Assembly (NCBI GenBank): GCA_015493215.1
Contig: WGDP01000041.1
Coordinates: 1 to 46,837 of the forward strand
Length of the DNA: 46,837 bases
Reading direction: 5' to 3'
Origin: Bacteroidales bacterium
GTDB taxonomy: Bacteria > Bacteroidota > Bacteroidia > Bacteroidales > F082
A model generated the notes under the pieces. It did not search any database, had not been told where the DNA came from, and was given only the letters and a program-made list of their open reading frames with translations. The translations under genes and the position numbers were made by a program. Each line of letters opens with the position of its first letter. Within the stretch, counting starts at the first letter, position 1. Shown one piece after another: positions 20,701-31,207 of the stretch.

Positions 20701-21165
20701 GGTGGTTCCTTTTACCAAAACAGTAGCCCCTGTAATGGGCGTGTTATCAGACTGAAATGTAACCATTCCGCTGATAACACGTCCCTGATGCTGTTTTTGC
20801 TTTATGGTATCATCAACAGCCGGGGTTGCGTTTTTAACCGGTGAAGCACTTATTACATAATAATCGCTTCGCAGTTTACGATATTTTAAGTCGGTGCCTT
20901 TAACCAGTAAATCAAGTGCCTTTTCGATGGAAGGGCTGTTGATTATTTTTTCCGATGATTCAACTTTTACAGTTTCGGAAGCCTGCACATCAATGGTAAT
21001 GGATACATCAAACTGATTTTCGAGGCTGCTTACCACCTTTTGAAGTGTTTCAGCCTGACTGTTTGGTTGTTGTGCCGGAAATCCTAAACCTGTTTTTGGA
21101 AAAACGGTTAAAAATAAAGACAAAAAAATGGCCGTAAACGCAAGTGTAACAACTTTTGTTTTCAT
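17797..21165 (-). CDS. SusC/RagA-family TonB-linked outer-membrane protein with N-terminal STN domain
   Basis: STN region (FDVSITIDVQASETVKVESSEKIINSPSIEKALDLLVKGTDLKYRKLRSDYYVI); GMVTFQSDNTPITGATVLVKGTTNGTITDLDGHYQI; plug RLRGSTSLLGNQAPMIVLDGI; C-term GSLTLNF. Confidence 0.95.
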   Translation of the reverse strand: MKTKVVTLAFTAIFLSLFLTVFPKTGLGFPAQQPNSQAETLQKVVSSLENQFDVSITIDVQASETVKVESSEKIINSPSIEKALDLLVKGTDLKYRKLRSDYYVISASPVKNATPAVDDTIKQKQHQGRVISGMVTFQSDNTPITGATVLVKGTTNGTITDLDGHYQITVGDNDKVLEFSFMGMRTETVKIGNKSKIDVSMKEDAFGLDEVIVAGVAANTPKKNLTISVTKVGDDKLNSGPAPSTVQALQGKVAGVTVVQAGGLPGSGAAIRLRGSTSLLGNQAPMIVLDGIITNTNLADINVNDIESLEVVKGAAAAALYGSRAGNGVIVITTKRGKNTDNKTSFTFRTEYGIQQIPHYIQQATHHPYKLADDWEEHTDYTKYKGVLYDSLGNILIGNRKVTDSAWADQPYARLIDHQKKFFHNGVYTNNYLSAAGSKKGVNFLISYERNRQQGIVFSTGGYTRNNLRVNLDYHLSPKLKLSTSNLMIFTKSNNPGSYKSFNDLLFVSPDVDLEAPNDDGTPYKILPDPWSVAENPLYPLYYRDKLAKRTSLIGNVIGTWNPFTWISVNAKYTYEFRSKYWNTYTPKGYLAGNGQTIGGSLYKSNYAEMNNNFQFTANLNKQFGDFTAKLKLSYLYESSSYNDYWVLGKDFVVTGVPQLGNTDPTKASMDSYEGKIVAINYFGILDADYKDKYLVSALFRYDASSLFGPNVRWNPYYRFSLGYRISEDVTINGIDELKVRASIGTSGQRPGFSYQYETYNVTNGNVIPGNLGNKDLRPSETTEIEIGLNVDFLSIFSFEGTYSQSVTDGAFALAPLPSHLGFPNQWQNVGTMGAKVWEASLNGRFFSAKHFSWNMNINFDRIRQKVISIDIPEYTTGPRHAFYIKSGETFGIMYGYDWVRTLDQMAKQLPEGKTIDDYEVNSDGYVVPKGSQSTTDELAIKVDLDGDGLGDKVQIGDGNPDFNLSLGNSFKIYNFDLYFLFSWKKGGDIYNYTRQYTFRDQRDLVFDQYGKPNSEKKTINYYNNFYDGTGINSYFIEDGSYVKLRELSLYYSLSRNQLKNLKLGFVKGFKIGVQSRNLLTFTKYKGYDPEVASGSDLTNYPVDNFGYPNYRVITGSLTLNF

Positions 21166-21190
21166 ATTGCTTTATTGGTAAGTGAATAAT

Positions 21191-22117
21191 TTAATTTGAT
21201 TCAATATTTGTTTGAAGAATTTGTGATAACGCCTTTATTATCAACTCCTCATCGTCGGTGGGTGCCGAGCCGAAAAGTTTCCGGTTTAGCATTGATTTAT
21301 CGGTAATGTTAACTTCAACACCGTAGCTGTCGTCGAGAAACTGAACCACCTCTTTAACGGTACAATTGTTAAAGTGCACCTTGTTTGCTTTCCATGAAGC
21401 GTAGAGCGAAGGATTTATCCGGTTATGAAATAGTTCTCCTTTTTTATCAATAATAACCTGCTCGCCGGGTTTGGTGATAACAAATTTACGTTTTGAAATT
21501 TCTGATTCAACCCTGACTTTTCCTTCGGTAAGAAAAACCTGCGTATGACTGTTGAGTTCGTTAACGGTAAACCGCGTACCAAGAACAGTAACTGTTATTT
21601 CGCCGGCATATACATTAAAGGGGTGAGCGGCATCTTTGGTAACATGAAAAAAGGCTCTTCCACTCATGTTTACTTTACGCTTAAAGCTTCCCCATAAATT
21701 TGTTTCGTAACTCAGGGTGGCATTTTTATCAAGGATAACCTGCGTTCCATCGGGAAGGGTAACTGTTTTTAATTGAGCGGTACTGTTTTCAATATTTACC
21801 GGCTGTATGCGTACCGAAAAATAGTAGGCGGCACCAACCAATAGCAGCCCTGTAAAAAGAGCAGCAACTTTTAGCCAGATGTTCAGATTACGGGTTTTAA
21901 CTGATTGGCCTTCAGTGTTAATGGCTTCCAGCATTTTTTGTTTGGCTTTTTTGGTGTCAAACTTTTTGGTTTCAAAAACCGTTTGATGAAAAGCCTTTTC
22001 CCAGGCGGCAAATTCGGCAGCGTGGTGCTTACGAAATGTTTCTGCCTGCACTATCTCTTCGGCAGATGCTTCACCTGCAAAATAGTTGGCCAGTATATTT
22101 TCGATGGGTGTTTTCAC
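21191..22117 (-). CDS. FecR-family anti-sigma factor
   Basis: VTLPDGTQVILDKNATLSYETNLWGSFKRKVNMSGRAFFHVTKDAAHPFNVYAGEITVTVLGTRFTVN; single TM region mid-protein. Confidence 0.92.
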   Translation of the reverse strand: MKTPIENILANYFAGEASAEEIVQAETFRKHHAAEFAAWEKAFHQTVFETKKFDTKKAKQKMLEAINTEGQSVKTRNLNIWLKVAALFTGLLLVGAAYYFSVRIQPVNIENSTAQLKTVTLPDGTQVILDKNATLSYETNLWGSFKRKVNMSGRAFFHVTKDAAHPFNVYAGEITVTVLGTRFTVNELNSHTQVFLTEGKVRVESEISKRKFVITKPGEQVIIDKKGELFHNRINPSLYASWKANKVHFNNCTVKEVVQFLDDSYGVEVNITDKSMLNRKLFGSAPTDDEELIIKALSQILQTNIESN

Positions 22118-22121
22118 AGTG

Positions 22122-23756
22122 CTAATTTTTAATGGTTTTAACAGTAAATGAATGGTTGTTGCCGGTAACGCGGATAAAGTACAACCCCTTATTCCAGCTA
22201 TCGGTGTTAAACCTGATTTGTTTTTCAGAGGTAACCACTCTGTTTTCTATTTGTTTTCCGGTGAGGTTGAAAACTGTTATCCGGGTATCTTTTTCAGTAA
22301 CAGCGTTAAATGCCAGGGTCAACTCATTGTTAAATGGGTTTGGAAAAACGGTTAACTGCCTCAAAGGGTTGTCGGCAATGCCAACATACTTGCGTTTAAG
22401 GGGTACTTCGGTGCTCCAGCTGTTTTGATACCATTTTCCGTTGGTTTTTGCACGCACCCTGAATTTATACTCTTTTTCAGGGTCAACCACCAAATGAATG
22501 GAGGTGTCGGTGGAGGCATCGGACATGGTAACCCAACTGCCGTTGTTTACACTTTTTTGTACCTGAAACGCTTGTGCTTCGGCTTTTTCGGGGTAGCTCC
22601 ATTTTAAATCGAACTCAATGGAATCGGACCAAATCTCAGGTTCTTCAATCATTGGTTCGGGAATGATGTTCATGGCTCCTCCCACAATGGAGGTGTAGCT
22701 GCCGGCATTGAAGCTCCCACGTATTTTATACCATCCGTTGGAAGCGCCCCACCAGCCCATGTTAAGGTGATAAAAAGTTCCGTCGTCGTCAATTTTAAGT
22801 CCGTCGCAAACCACCGAATGTCCGCCACCCGAATTGTTTTCAACGGCCAGCACCACTGGTTTTTTGTAAACCATGTTGCTGTCGAGCAGCGACCAAAATG
22901 TGGAAGAGCTGCGGGAGCGATACAAGGCTGTAAACCTGAAATGTTGAGCCAGCGCACCCGGTATCCGGTTTACATTGGAAGTGGAGCCGTTGCTTTCAAA
23001 ATCCATTCGCAACGAAACGGCACAATGGTAAACAATTTCTCCGGCAGCTTCACGCTGTTCGATGGTCGAATATTTTGCGCGGTATCTTTCCAGCGCTAAC
23101 GGCCACGCATACTGAGTAGTATCGTAATCTACCGTGTAGGTTCCCCTGCTGCTTCCCGAGTTATCGGTATATGTATAGGTTCCAACTCCTTTGGGCGGCC
23201 ATGTGTAATGATGCAAAATGGTAGCCTGCGAAACGGCAACACATCCGGCGGCATAATGGTTTGGTGTAAACAGATTGGTAACATTTATTAAACGTCCTTC
23301 GGCATCATGGCAATTAACCTGACCCCACATGGTGTGAACATAAGGGCCGTAAATAACTGCTGTTTGCCTACCAATAGTGTTCTCGCCAATCCGGTTCAGG
23401 TCGTTGTAGGCAATCTCTTTTAACAGTGAAAAACCAATTTCTTTTTTAAACGAATCGTTAAGAGCAAAATTACTTTCAAACGAATAGGCTAACACGGGAC
23501 TTTGCTCATTAACCGATGAAACAACCACAAAGCCCTGCGGTTTCAACGAAAACAGGTAAACGCTCTCGGGGGCATTGTTAGGGTTAAAAAGCACCTGCTG
23601 CTTTACAACAGAATAAGTTTCGCCTTTTTGAGCTGTAATAAACTGTTGCGCAATTGTTTCAGCACGGTTGCGGCCAATGTTTTGTGCCGATATGTTAAAA
23701 TGAACTCCCGAAAGAATTAAAAGAAAAAGAAATATGTTTTTTACTGTTTTCATCAA
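22122..23756 (-). CDS. C10 (streptopain) family cysteine peptidase with T9SS sorting domain
   Basis: HTMWGQVNCHD...NHYAAGCVAVSQATILHHYTWPPKGVGTYTYT; catalytic-His region ENNSGGGHSVVCDGLKID; C-terminal VFPNPFNNELTLAF...GLYFIRVTGNNHSFTVKTIKN. Confidence 0.9.
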   Translation of the reverse strand: MMKTVKNIFLFLLILSGVHFNISAQNIGRNRAETIAQQFITAQKGETYSVVKQQVLFNPNNAPESVYLFSLKPQGFVVVSSVNEQSPVLAYSFESNFALNDSFKKEIGFSLLKEIAYNDLNRIGENTIGRQTAVIYGPYVHTMWGQVNCHDAEGRLINVTNLFTPNHYAAGCVAVSQATILHHYTWPPKGVGTYTYTDNSGSSRGTYTVDYDTTQYAWPLALERYRAKYSTIEQREAAGEIVYHCAVSLRMDFESNGSTSNVNRIPGALAQHFRFTALYRSRSSSTFWSLLDSNMVYKKPVVLAVENNSGGGHSVVCDGLKIDDDGTFYHLNMGWWGASNGWYKIRGSFNAGSYTSIVGGAMNIIPEPMIEEPEIWSDSIEFDLKWSYPEKAEAQAFQVQKSVNNGSWVTMSDASTDTSIHLVVDPEKEYKFRVRAKTNGKWYQNSWSTEVPLKRKYVGIADNPLRQLTVFPNPFNNELTLAFNAVTEKDTRITVFNLTGKQIENRVVTSEKQIRFNTDSWNKGLYFIRVTGNNHSFTVKTIKN

Positions 23757-23770
23757 AAGATTTTAAAATT

Positions 23771-23821
23771 GAAGTTGTTTAATGTTGCTTTAAAAAAATA
23801 AAAGTAACATTAAACAACTTC
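23771..23821 (-). terminator. Strong hairpin, putative terminator of the 709-aa gene
   Basis: gaagttgtttaatgttgcttt (23771-23791) pairs with aaagtaacattaaacaacttc (23801-23821), 21 bp with one non-Watson-Crick pair, 10 nt past the stop codon on the minus strand. Confidence 0.65.
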
Positions 23822-23830
23822 GTAATACAA

Positions 23831-25897
23831 TTATTTAAAAATAACTTTTCCGGTGAAGGGTTTGTTATTAACTTTCAAAGTATAAAAATATACTCCGGTG
23901 CTGAGGTTTAAATTTGATTTTGATATTTGAGTCGTGTGGCTACCTGCAATCTGACTGCCGAGATTTTGGCTGAAAACCAATTTTCCGGTTACATCAATAA
24001 CCTGAAGCTGAACATCAGCATTGTTATTGAGGGTATAGTTAATGTTTACCAGATTTGTTGCAGGGTTGGGATATACGTTAACCATTGTACTGTTGGCAGG
24101 GGTTTCGTCAATGCCGGTATTGTTTTTAAACCAGGTTAATACCTCATCAAAAATGGTTTCGGTATTTTCTCTTGTGTCGATACGGGCGGTTTCGAAAGCC
24201 CATGTCATAACGTAACCTGCACCGGTTTTGTTAACAAGGCCACAAGTTTTTCCATACAAAGGGTAACCGTCAGGCCCCATGTTGTACATGGCTGTTGCAT
24301 TAGGGGCAATGTCAAAGGCATCTGCATACCAAAGTCCTTCGGCATACACCCAATGAACGGGTGTGAATGTTACAATGCCATTTCCGGGAGCAGCATCTAA
24401 CTGTAACAGGTTAATTTCATCATCATCTACATGAGACTGGCCAACGTAAGTTTTAATTCCCATATAATCGTAAATAAACTGTCCTGATGAAAAGTCAATG
24501 GGAGCGGCCACAACATCATACATAAAATCAAGCCCTTGCAGCCAAACATCACCGCCATTGTCGATGTACTGAATGAGGCTTTGGTTAAATTTATAATTAT
24601 TGGTATCGCTCACATCCCACAGGTTAAGGTTTGCGCCGTCATCACCGGTGTACCAGATTACCAATTGATATTTACTTAGTGTTATGAAATCGGGAGCTTT
24701 ACCGGTTTCAACGGCGTTATAAATATCGTAAGTATATCCTAAATCCATTAGCGTTGTGTCGATAACAAGATAACGATCAAGGCCTATGGGGTTGGCATTA
24801 TCGTTAACCAGAAGAATATTGTAAAGTCCGGGGGTTACACCTTGGTTTGAGATGGTTATCTCCGTTGAATCGGTAATTCCTGAGCCGTCGGCGGCGGTGG
24901 CTTTAACCCAAACCGTTCCGTTTCCGATACCTGATCCGGCAGCTGTTAACAGCCCTTCGCCATCAATGGTTGCGTAAGCGGTTCCGGGTGTAACCGACCA
25001 CAATACAGCTTTGTTTGAAGCATCTTCGGGTAATATGTCGGCAACCATTTGAAGGGTTCCTTCGTTTTCGGTGATGGTGTTGACATCATTTTCACCGTGT
25101 ACATTAATGTTTTCAACATAAATAATGGTTCCCGAGCCAAACTGGTCAAAATAATCAAGGCCTTCTTTAAAAAACTCGGTGGTATTGGGAGTGGTGTCAA
25201 TACGGGCGGTTTCAAAGGTACAAGTTAGCACTTTGCCATCTCCTTTTTCGTTGTAAATTACCGAATAATAATCGTAAAAATCATATCCTTCGGGACCCAT
25301 ACGATAAACAGGAGTAGCTGTTGCGGTGGTGGTAAGGGCATCAACATAATACATATATTCGTAGGCAAATTTAATAGTGCTCATGGTAAAGATACCGTTA
25401 TCGGGCATCACATCCAGTTCCGCAACGCCATCTGAATAGAGTCCGTCATCAATGTGCGACTGGGCATAATATTGTGCGATACCAAAATAGTCGTACATCA
25501 TATCACCTGAAACAAAATCCAATGGTACCTCTTTGTAACGGTCGTGTAGAAAATCGAGTCCCTGCAACCAAAACATGCCGCCATTATCAATATATTGTTT
25601 TATTGATTCATTGTCAGTGTCATCACCATTCCAAAAGTGTAGGCCGGCACCATCGTTTCCGGTGTACCACATAACGAGGTCAAATCCCTGCATCAGGGTT
25701 AACGATGGGGAGCTGCCTTCCGATGCGGCATCATAAAAGGTATATTCATACCCGGCATCGGTAATGGCCTGTTTGATAACATCAACCCTGTCGGGGGCAT
25801 AACCATTGTCGTTAACCAATAAAATACTCAGGCTGTATGCATGAACAGAAATCAGCATAAAAGCAGCCAATGCAATAAAAGTGAAAAATTTCTTCAT
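23831..25897 (-). CDS. Secreted T9SS protein with two GATase-like/Rossmann units separated by an Ig-like (BIg2-like) domain
   Basis: Two copies of ILLVNDN...VIWYTGNDG...YIDNGGxxWLQGLDFxxD...; linker IYVENINVHGENDVNTITENEGTLQMVADILPEDASNKAVLWSVTPGTAYATI...; C-term YPNPATNLVNINYTL...GVYFYTLKVNNKPFTGKVIFK. Listed ORF starts (TTG) at 25960; MKKFFTFIALAAFMLISVHA at about 25897 is more likely. Confidence 0.8.
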   Translation of the reverse strand: MKKFFTFIALAAFMLISVHAYSLSILLVNDNGYAPDRVDVIKQAITDAGYEYTFYDAASEGSSPSLTLMQGFDLVMWYTGNDGAGLHFWNGDDTDNESIKQYIDNGGMFWLQGLDFLHDRYKEVPLDFVSGDMMYDYFGIAQYYAQSHIDDGLYSDGVAELDVMPDNGIFTMSTIKFAYEYMYYVDALTTTATATPVYRMGPEGYDFYDYYSVIYNEKGDGKVLTCTFETARIDTTPNTTEFFKEGLDYFDQFGSGTIIYVENINVHGENDVNTITENEGTLQMVADILPEDASNKAVLWSVTPGTAYATIDGEGLLTAAGSGIGNGTVWVKATAADGSGITDSTEITISNQGVTPGLYNILLVNDNANPIGLDRYLVIDTTLMDLGYTYDIYNAVETGKAPDFITLSKYQLVIWYTGDDGANLNLWDVSDTNNYKFNQSLIQYIDNGGDVWLQGLDFMYDVVAAPIDFSSGQFIYDYMGIKTYVGQSHVDDDEINLLQLDAAPGNGIVTFTPVHWVYAEGLWYADAFDIAPNATAMYNMGPDGYPLYGKTCGLVNKTGAGYVMTWAFETARIDTRENTETIFDEVLTWFKNNTGIDETPANSTMVNVYPNPATNLVNINYTLNNNADVQLQVIDVTGKLVFSQNLGSQIAGSHTTQISKSNLNLSTGVYFYTLKVNNKPFTGKVIFK

Positions 25898-26037
25898 AAT
25901 CTTTTTGTTTAAGTTTAATTCAATAATCCTTGCGGTATCCTTTTTAACTATAGACGCCAAAATAGCACCTCAACCCTTACAAACATTACAAAAACATTTG
26001 AGTAAAATTTTAATTTTACGGTAAACTGTCAATAAAC

Positions 26038-26077
26038 AAAAAAAAATCGGGGATGCAAAAATAATTACTTCCCCGAT
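26038..26077 (-). terminator. Rho-independent terminator of the 1699-aa gene
   Basis: Minus-strand stem atcgggga/tccccgat (26046-26053/26070-26077) followed by about nine T on the minus strand. Confidence 0.75.
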
Positions 26078-26107
26078 AGTTAAAAAGCCGGTTAATGATA
26101 AACGGGC

Positions 26108-29100
26108 TTATTGTTTAATAATTTTTCCTGAAGCAACTCCGTTTTCAGAAGTAATTTTATACAAATAAAGTCCTCTTGCGAGAGAAGCTGTGTTTATTCT
26201 GAATCCTTCGCTGCTAAAAGACAACATCTTTTGTAAAACTTTAATACCCTGCAAATTATAAAGTTCAAATTCAGCTCTCGAAGCTTTGTTAATTTGGGGT
26301 TTAACAATCAGGTAATCGGTTGAGGGGTTTGGGTAAACCGTAAATGAGTTATTGGCTTCGGCAAGTTCGTCAACGCCGGTGGTGGTTCGGTAAAACTCAA
26401 TTACTTCGCGAAACAGCTCTTCGGTATTGGCACGGGTATCGATGCGGGCTGTTTCAACGGTAAATGTCATCACACTTCCGGTATTGACCCAGGTGTCAAT
26501 TCCTGTAAAGTAGTTTGAAAAAACATAGTCGGAAGGCCCCATACTGTAAATGGTGTGAACTCCCGGTGCAGGTTGCAGGGCATCGGCATACCACAAGGTG
26601 GCATAAACCCATTGCACAGGAGTAAGGGTACAGATACCGTTGTTGGGAACAGCATCCATTTCCGACAGTCCCAGTCCGCCATCATCGGCATACGACTGTG
26701 CGTGATACTCTTCGATACCCATATAATCGTATATAAATTGTCCGGGAGTGAATGTGTCGGGAGCTTCGCCAACAATGTCATACAAAAAGTCAAGTCCCTG
26801 AACCCACACATGGCCGCCGTTGTTAACAAAATTGATTAACGGTGCGTTGAATTTAAAATCGGTGCTGTCGCTAACATCCCAAAGCTTAAGATCCACTCCG
26901 TCGTTACCGGTGTACCAAATCACCATATTGTAGTTTTCAAGCAGCGCTGTATCGGGATAGGTTCCGGTTACATCGGTATTGTAAACATCATAGGTGTAGC
27001 CGAGGTTCATCAAAACAGTGTCCAGCTCCAGATATCTGTCGGCACCGTAGTTGTTATCGTTAACCAGCAAAATGGTGAAATCGGTTCCGGCACCCTGATT
27101 TGAAATGGTAATCATGGTTGAATCGGAGACTCCCGAACCATCGTTGGCAGTAGCTTTCACCCAAACGGTTCCGTTGCCGGCAGGTGTTCCGGTGGCTTGC
27201 AGTAATCCGTCAGCGGTAATGGTGGCAGTGGCAGTTCCGTCAATCACACTCCAGGTTACACTGTTATCGGGAGCATACATGGGGAATACGTCGGCTTCCA
27301 TTTGTAAGGCTCCTCCGTCTTCGGTGATGGTGGAATCGCCGTTTTCGCTGTAAACATAAATGCTGTCAACGTAAATATCGTTGTACAGATAGTATTCAAA
27401 ATAGGAGAGTCCCTGACTGATTAATGTGTCGGTATTATCTTGTGTGTCGATGCGGGCAGTTTCAACGGCAAAGTTCATTACGATTCCCTTTTTAGTAGCT
27501 GTCCCGTCATATTTGTAAATACCAGAATAATAGTCACTAAACACATACGAGTCGGGACCCATCATGTAGCTTCCGCGGGCTTCATCGGTTTTTGCCAATG
27601 CATCGGCGTACCAAAGTTCGGAATAGGTCCAAAGTACGGGACTTAACCCGAAAATGCCATTGTTCACCACCGTATCCATTTCGGGCAAACCGGCACCACC
27701 GTCATCGGCATGCGATTGTGCGTGATATTCGGCAATACCCATGTAATCGTAAATAAATTGTCCGGCCTGAAAGGTTGTTGGTGTATTTGCAATATCATAC
27801 AGGTAATCCAATCCCTGCACCCAGACAATGCCACCGTTATCAACATATTGTTTTAGGGGTGCATTAAACTGAATGTTTGTCGAATCGGAAGTATCCCACA
27901 AAAATAAATCAACGCCATCGTTTCCGGTGTACCAAATTACGGCCGACGCACGTGCCAATGTAGCTGAATCGGGATAGGTTCCGGTGCTTACAGTGTTAAA
28001 AACCGTATAGCTGTAACCCAGGTTGATAAGTGATGTTTCGATAACCTGATAACGGGTTGGGTCGTTGTCGTTATCGTTTACCAGCAGTACTTCAAAGCTG
28101 TTTCCGCCCCCCTGATTGGTAATAATTACCATCATGGAGTCGGCCACTCCCGAGCCGTCAACGGCGGTGGCTTTTGCCCAAACGGTACCGTTTCCGGAGG
28201 GTGTTCCGGTGGCCTGTAACAAGCCGTTACTGCTAATGGTGGCGGTAGTGGTGCCGTCAACCACACTCCAGTCAACATCGTTGTCGGGTGCAAACAACGG
28301 AAAAACATCAGCTTCCATTTGAAGGGTTCCGCCGTTTACATTGATAATGTTGTTTCCGCTTTCGCTGTAAACATTGATGCTGTCAACAAAAATGTTGTTG
28401 TTTAAGTAGTACTCAAAGTAGGTAAGTCCCTGATTGATTAATGTATCGGTATTATCCTGCGTATCAATGCGGGCGGTTTCAACGGCAAAGTTCATTACAA
28501 TACCCTGTTTTGCAGCCGGGCCGGCATAATTGTACAAGCCACAATAATAGTCGCTAAAGGTATAACTGTCAGGCCCCATCAGATAGCTTCCCCGTGCTTC
28601 GTCGGTTTTTGCCAGGGCATCGGCATACCAAAGTTCGGAATAGGTCCAAAAAACAGGATTTAAACTGAAAATACCATTGTTGGCAACGGTATCCATTTCA
28701 GTTAGTCCGGCACCGCCATCATCGGCATGCGACTGGGCATGATATTCGGCAATACCCATGTAATCGTAAACAAACTGCCCGATGGTAAATGAGTCGGGGG
28801 CAAGGCCATATACATCATACATATAATCTAACCCTTGCAGCCAAACTATTCCGCCATCATCAATGTACTGTTTTAAGGGTGCATTAAAAGCAAAGTTTGA
28901 AGAGTCGGAAACATCCCACAAATACAAATCGGCACCATCGTTACCGGTGTACCAAATTACCACCGAGTAGTCGGCAAGTGTGGTCGAATCCGGGTAGTTG
29001 TTGGTGGTAACGGTATTGTAAACATCGTAATTATATCCCAAATCGATTAACGATGTTTCTATTTTTTGATATCTCGTGGTACCGTTGTTGTTATCGTTAA

Positions 29101-31207
29101 CCAACAATACATGAAAATCAGTAGCAGTTCCCTGATTTGAAATTGTAATCAGGAGTGAGTCGGCCACGCCCGAACCATCCACGGCAGTGGCTTTTGCCCA
29201 TACCGTTCCGTTTCCGGCCGGAGTTCCGGTGGCTTGTAGTAATCCGTCGGCAGTGATAGTGGCGGTGGCGGTTCCATCAACCACACTCCAGGTTACGCCA
29301 TTTTCGGGTGCATACAACGGTAAAACATCGGCATGCATCTGAAGGGTTCCTCCGTCGGATGTGATGGTGGTAACACCGTTTTCGCCGGAAACGGTTATGC
29401 TGCTTACCAGTACATCGTTGTTGGCATAGTAGTTAAAATAGGAGAGGCCCTGATTGATAAGTGTATCGGTATTGTCCTGTGTGTCGAGCCGGGCTGTTTC
29501 CACGGTAAATGTCATTATGATTCCCTTTTTCGAAGCGGTTCCCACATAGTTGTACAGTCCGCAATAATAATTGCTAAACATGTAACTGTCAGGCCCCATG
29601 TGATAAACCGTGCGTGCATCATCGGTTTTTGCCAGCGCATCGGCATACCAAAGTTGCGAGTAGGTCCAAATTACCGGGTTTAAAGTAAAAATGCCATTGT
29701 TAAAAGTGGTATCCATTTCATCAAGTCCTGTCCCACTGTCGTCGGCATGCGATTGTGCATGGTATTCGGCAATACCCATGTAATCGTAAATAAACTGCCC
29801 TGCTGACATGGTATCGGGTGCAGAACCGTAGATGTCATATAAAAAGTCCAGTCCCTGAAGCCAGACGATTCCGCCATTGTCAACATATTGTTTTAAAGGC
29901 GCATTAAAGCTAAAATCGGAAGAGTCGGAAACGTCCCATAATTTAAGATTTGTTCCATCGTTTCCGGTGTACCAGATTACCGTTTGGTAATTGGATAACC
30001 GTGTTGAGTCGGGAAAGGTATCGGTGGCAATGGTGTTATACACATCGAAGGTGTAGCCGAGATTTTCGAGCGATGTTTCTATTTTTTGGTAGCGGGATGC
30101 ATCGTTGTTGTTATCGTTTACCAGCAAAACATAGTAGTTGGAAGTTGTTCCCTGATTGGAGATGGTAATTTCAACCGAGTCGGCAACGCCCGATCCGTCA
30201 ACAGCCTGTGCTTTCACCCAAACGGTTCCGTTTCCGGCGGGAGTGCCGGTGGCATACAACATTCCCGAATCGCTAATGGTGGCAGTAGCTGTTCCGTTGA
30301 TAACACTCCATGTAACCGATTGGTTTGTTGCATTGGCAGGCTGTATATCGGCGTGCATTTGCAGCGAATCGCCATCAACGGTAATGGTAGTGGCGTTGCC
30401 ATCGCCGTAAACCGAAATGGAAGTTACTAAAATGGTTGGATTGGTAAACTGCTCGAAATAGGTTAACCCTTCACCAAAATAGGTATCGGTGTTAGCCTGA
30501 GTATCAATTTTTGCTGTTTCGGTAGCAATGGTAAGTACTTTGCCGGTTCCTTTTTCGAGGTAAACGCTGTTATAGTAGCTGTCGAACACATATCCGGCAG
30601 GTCCCATGCGATAAATTGAATCGGCATCGGGTGACGGAACCAGTGCATCGGCATACCACATGGTTGACCAAACCCATTCCATGGGCGTAAAAGTAAAAAT
30701 AGGATTTCCGGGTACCACGTCAAGTTGCGAAACACCGGTGGCTCCATCGTCGGAATGCGATTGCGCATGATACTCCTGAATGCCAAGGTAATCATAAACA
30801 AAATCGCCGGCGCTAAAGGTGTCGGGTGCCTGGCCGTAACGATCGTATAAGAAGTCGAGACCCTGGAGCCAAAACATGCCGCCATTGTCGATATAATCTT
30901 TAATGTCCTGATTGTCGCTGTCGGTACCATTCCAAAAGTAAAGTCCCACGCCATCGTTTCCGGTGTACCAGATAACCAAATCAAAATTACTCATATACGA
31001 ATAACTCGGGCTGCCCCCCTGTGCAGAAGGATCGTAATCGGTGTAATTATATCCGTTGTCGGTGAGTGCGGTTTGAATAACCGAAATTCGTGATGGTGTA
31101 TAATTATTGTCATTTACCAATAATATGGACATCTGCCCGTAACTAAAGGCGGTGCCAAACAATAAAAACCCCAACATCAATGCAAAAGACCGTAACTGTT
31201 TTTTCAT
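26108..31207 (-). CDS. Giant secreted T9SS protein with five tandem GATase-like units alternating with four Ig-like (BIg2-like) domains
   Basis: Signal peptide [24 protein letters not shown]; five LLVNDN...VIWYTGNDG...[16 protein letters not shown]...AQSHADDG...ETARIDT units; four [35 protein letters not shown]...GNGTVWVKA linkers; C-term [14 protein letters not shown]...[21 protein letters not shown]. Confidence 0.85.
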   Translation of the reverse strand: MKKQLRSFALMLGFLLFGTAFSYGQMSILLVNDNNYTPSRISVIQTALTDNGYNYTDYDPSAQGGSPSYSYMSNFDLVIWYTGNDGVGLYFWNGTDSDNQDIKDYIDNGGMFWLQGLDFLYDRYGQAPDTFSAGDFVYDYLGIQEYHAQSHSDDGATGVSQLDVVPGNPIFTFTPMEWVWSTMWYADALVPSPDADSIYRMGPAGYVFDSYYNSVYLEKGTGKVLTIATETAKIDTQANTDTYFGEGLTYFEQFTNPTILVTSISVYGDGNATTITVDGDSLQMHADIQPANATNQSVTWSVINGTATATISDSGMLYATGTPAGNGTVWVKAQAVDGSGVADSVEITISNQGTTSNYYVLLVNDNNNDASRYQKIETSLENLGYTFDVYNTIATDTFPDSTRLSNYQTVIWYTGNDGTNLKLWDVSDSSDFSFNAPLKQYVDNGGIVWLQGLDFLYDIYGSAPDTMSAGQFIYDYMGIAEYHAQSHADDSGTGLDEMDTTFNNGIFTLNPVIWTYSQLWYADALAKTDDARTVYHMGPDSYMFSNYYCGLYNYVGTASKKGIIMTFTVETARLDTQDNTDTLINQGLSYFNYYANNDVLVSSITVSGENGVTTITSDGGTLQMHADVLPLYAPENGVTWSVVDGTATATITADGLLQATGTPAGNGTVWAKATAVDGSGVADSLLITISNQGTATDFHVLLVNDNNNGTTRYQKIETSLIDLGYNYDVYNTVTTNNYPDSTTLADYSVVIWYTGNDGADLYLWDVSDSSNFAFNAPLKQYIDDGGIVWLQGLDYMYDVYGLAPDSFTIGQFVYDYMGIAEYHAQSHADDGGAGLTEMDTVANNGIFSLNPVFWTYSELWYADALAKTDEARGSYLMGPDSYTFSDYYCGLYNYAGPAAKQGIVMNFAVETARIDTQDNTDTLINQGLTYFEYYLNNNIFVDSINVYSESGNNIINVNGGTLQMEADVFPLFAPDNDVDWSVVDGTTTATISSNGLLQATGTPSGNGTVWAKATAVDGSGVADSMMVIITNQGGGNSFEVLLVNDNDNDPTRYQVIETSLINLGYSYTVFNTVSTGTYPDSATLARASAVIWYTGNDGVDLFLWDTSDSTNIQFNAPLKQYVDNGGIVWVQGLDYLYDIANTPTTFQAGQFIYDYMGIAEYHAQSHADDGGAGLPEMDTVVNNGIFGLSPVLWTYSELWYADALAKTDEARGSYMMGPDSYVFSDYYSGIYKYDGTATKKGIVMNFAVETARIDTQDNTDTLISQGLSYFEYYLYNDIYVDSIYVYSENGDSTITEDGGALQMEADVFPMYAPDNSVTWSVIDGTATATITADGLLQATGTPAGNGTVWVKATANDGSGVSDSTMITISNQGAGTDFTILLVNDNNYGADRYLELDTVLMNLGYTYDVYNTDVTGTYPDTALLENYNMVIWYTGNDGVDLKLWDVSDSTDFKFNAPLINFVNNGGHVWVQGLDFLYDIVGEAPDTFTPGQFIYDYMGIEEYHAQSYADDGGLGLSEMDAVPNNGICTLTPVQWVYATLWYADALQPAPGVHTIYSMGPSDYVFSNYFTGIDTWVNTGSVMTFTVETARIDTRANTEELFREVIEFYRTTTGVDELAEANNSFTVYPNPSTDYLIVKPQINKASRAEFELYNLQGIKVLQKMLSFSSEGFRINTASLARGLYLYKITSENGVASGKIIKQ
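27050..31130 (-). repeat. Four-to-five tandem coding repeats, period about 1.02 kb
   Basis: Reverse-complement LLVNDN motif recurs near 27055, 28075, 29095, 30110 and 31110; matching DNA such as 'ccggtgtaccaaattac' and 'catgtaatcgtaaataaa' recurs once per unit. Confidence 0.8.

Noticed and set aside
26470-30984. Numerous ORFs opposite or out of frame to the 1699-aa gene (e.g. 30463-30984 -, 29333-29683 +)
   Set aside because: Shadow ORFs of a biased repetitive coding sequence; they recur at matching positions in each unit and have no signal of their own.
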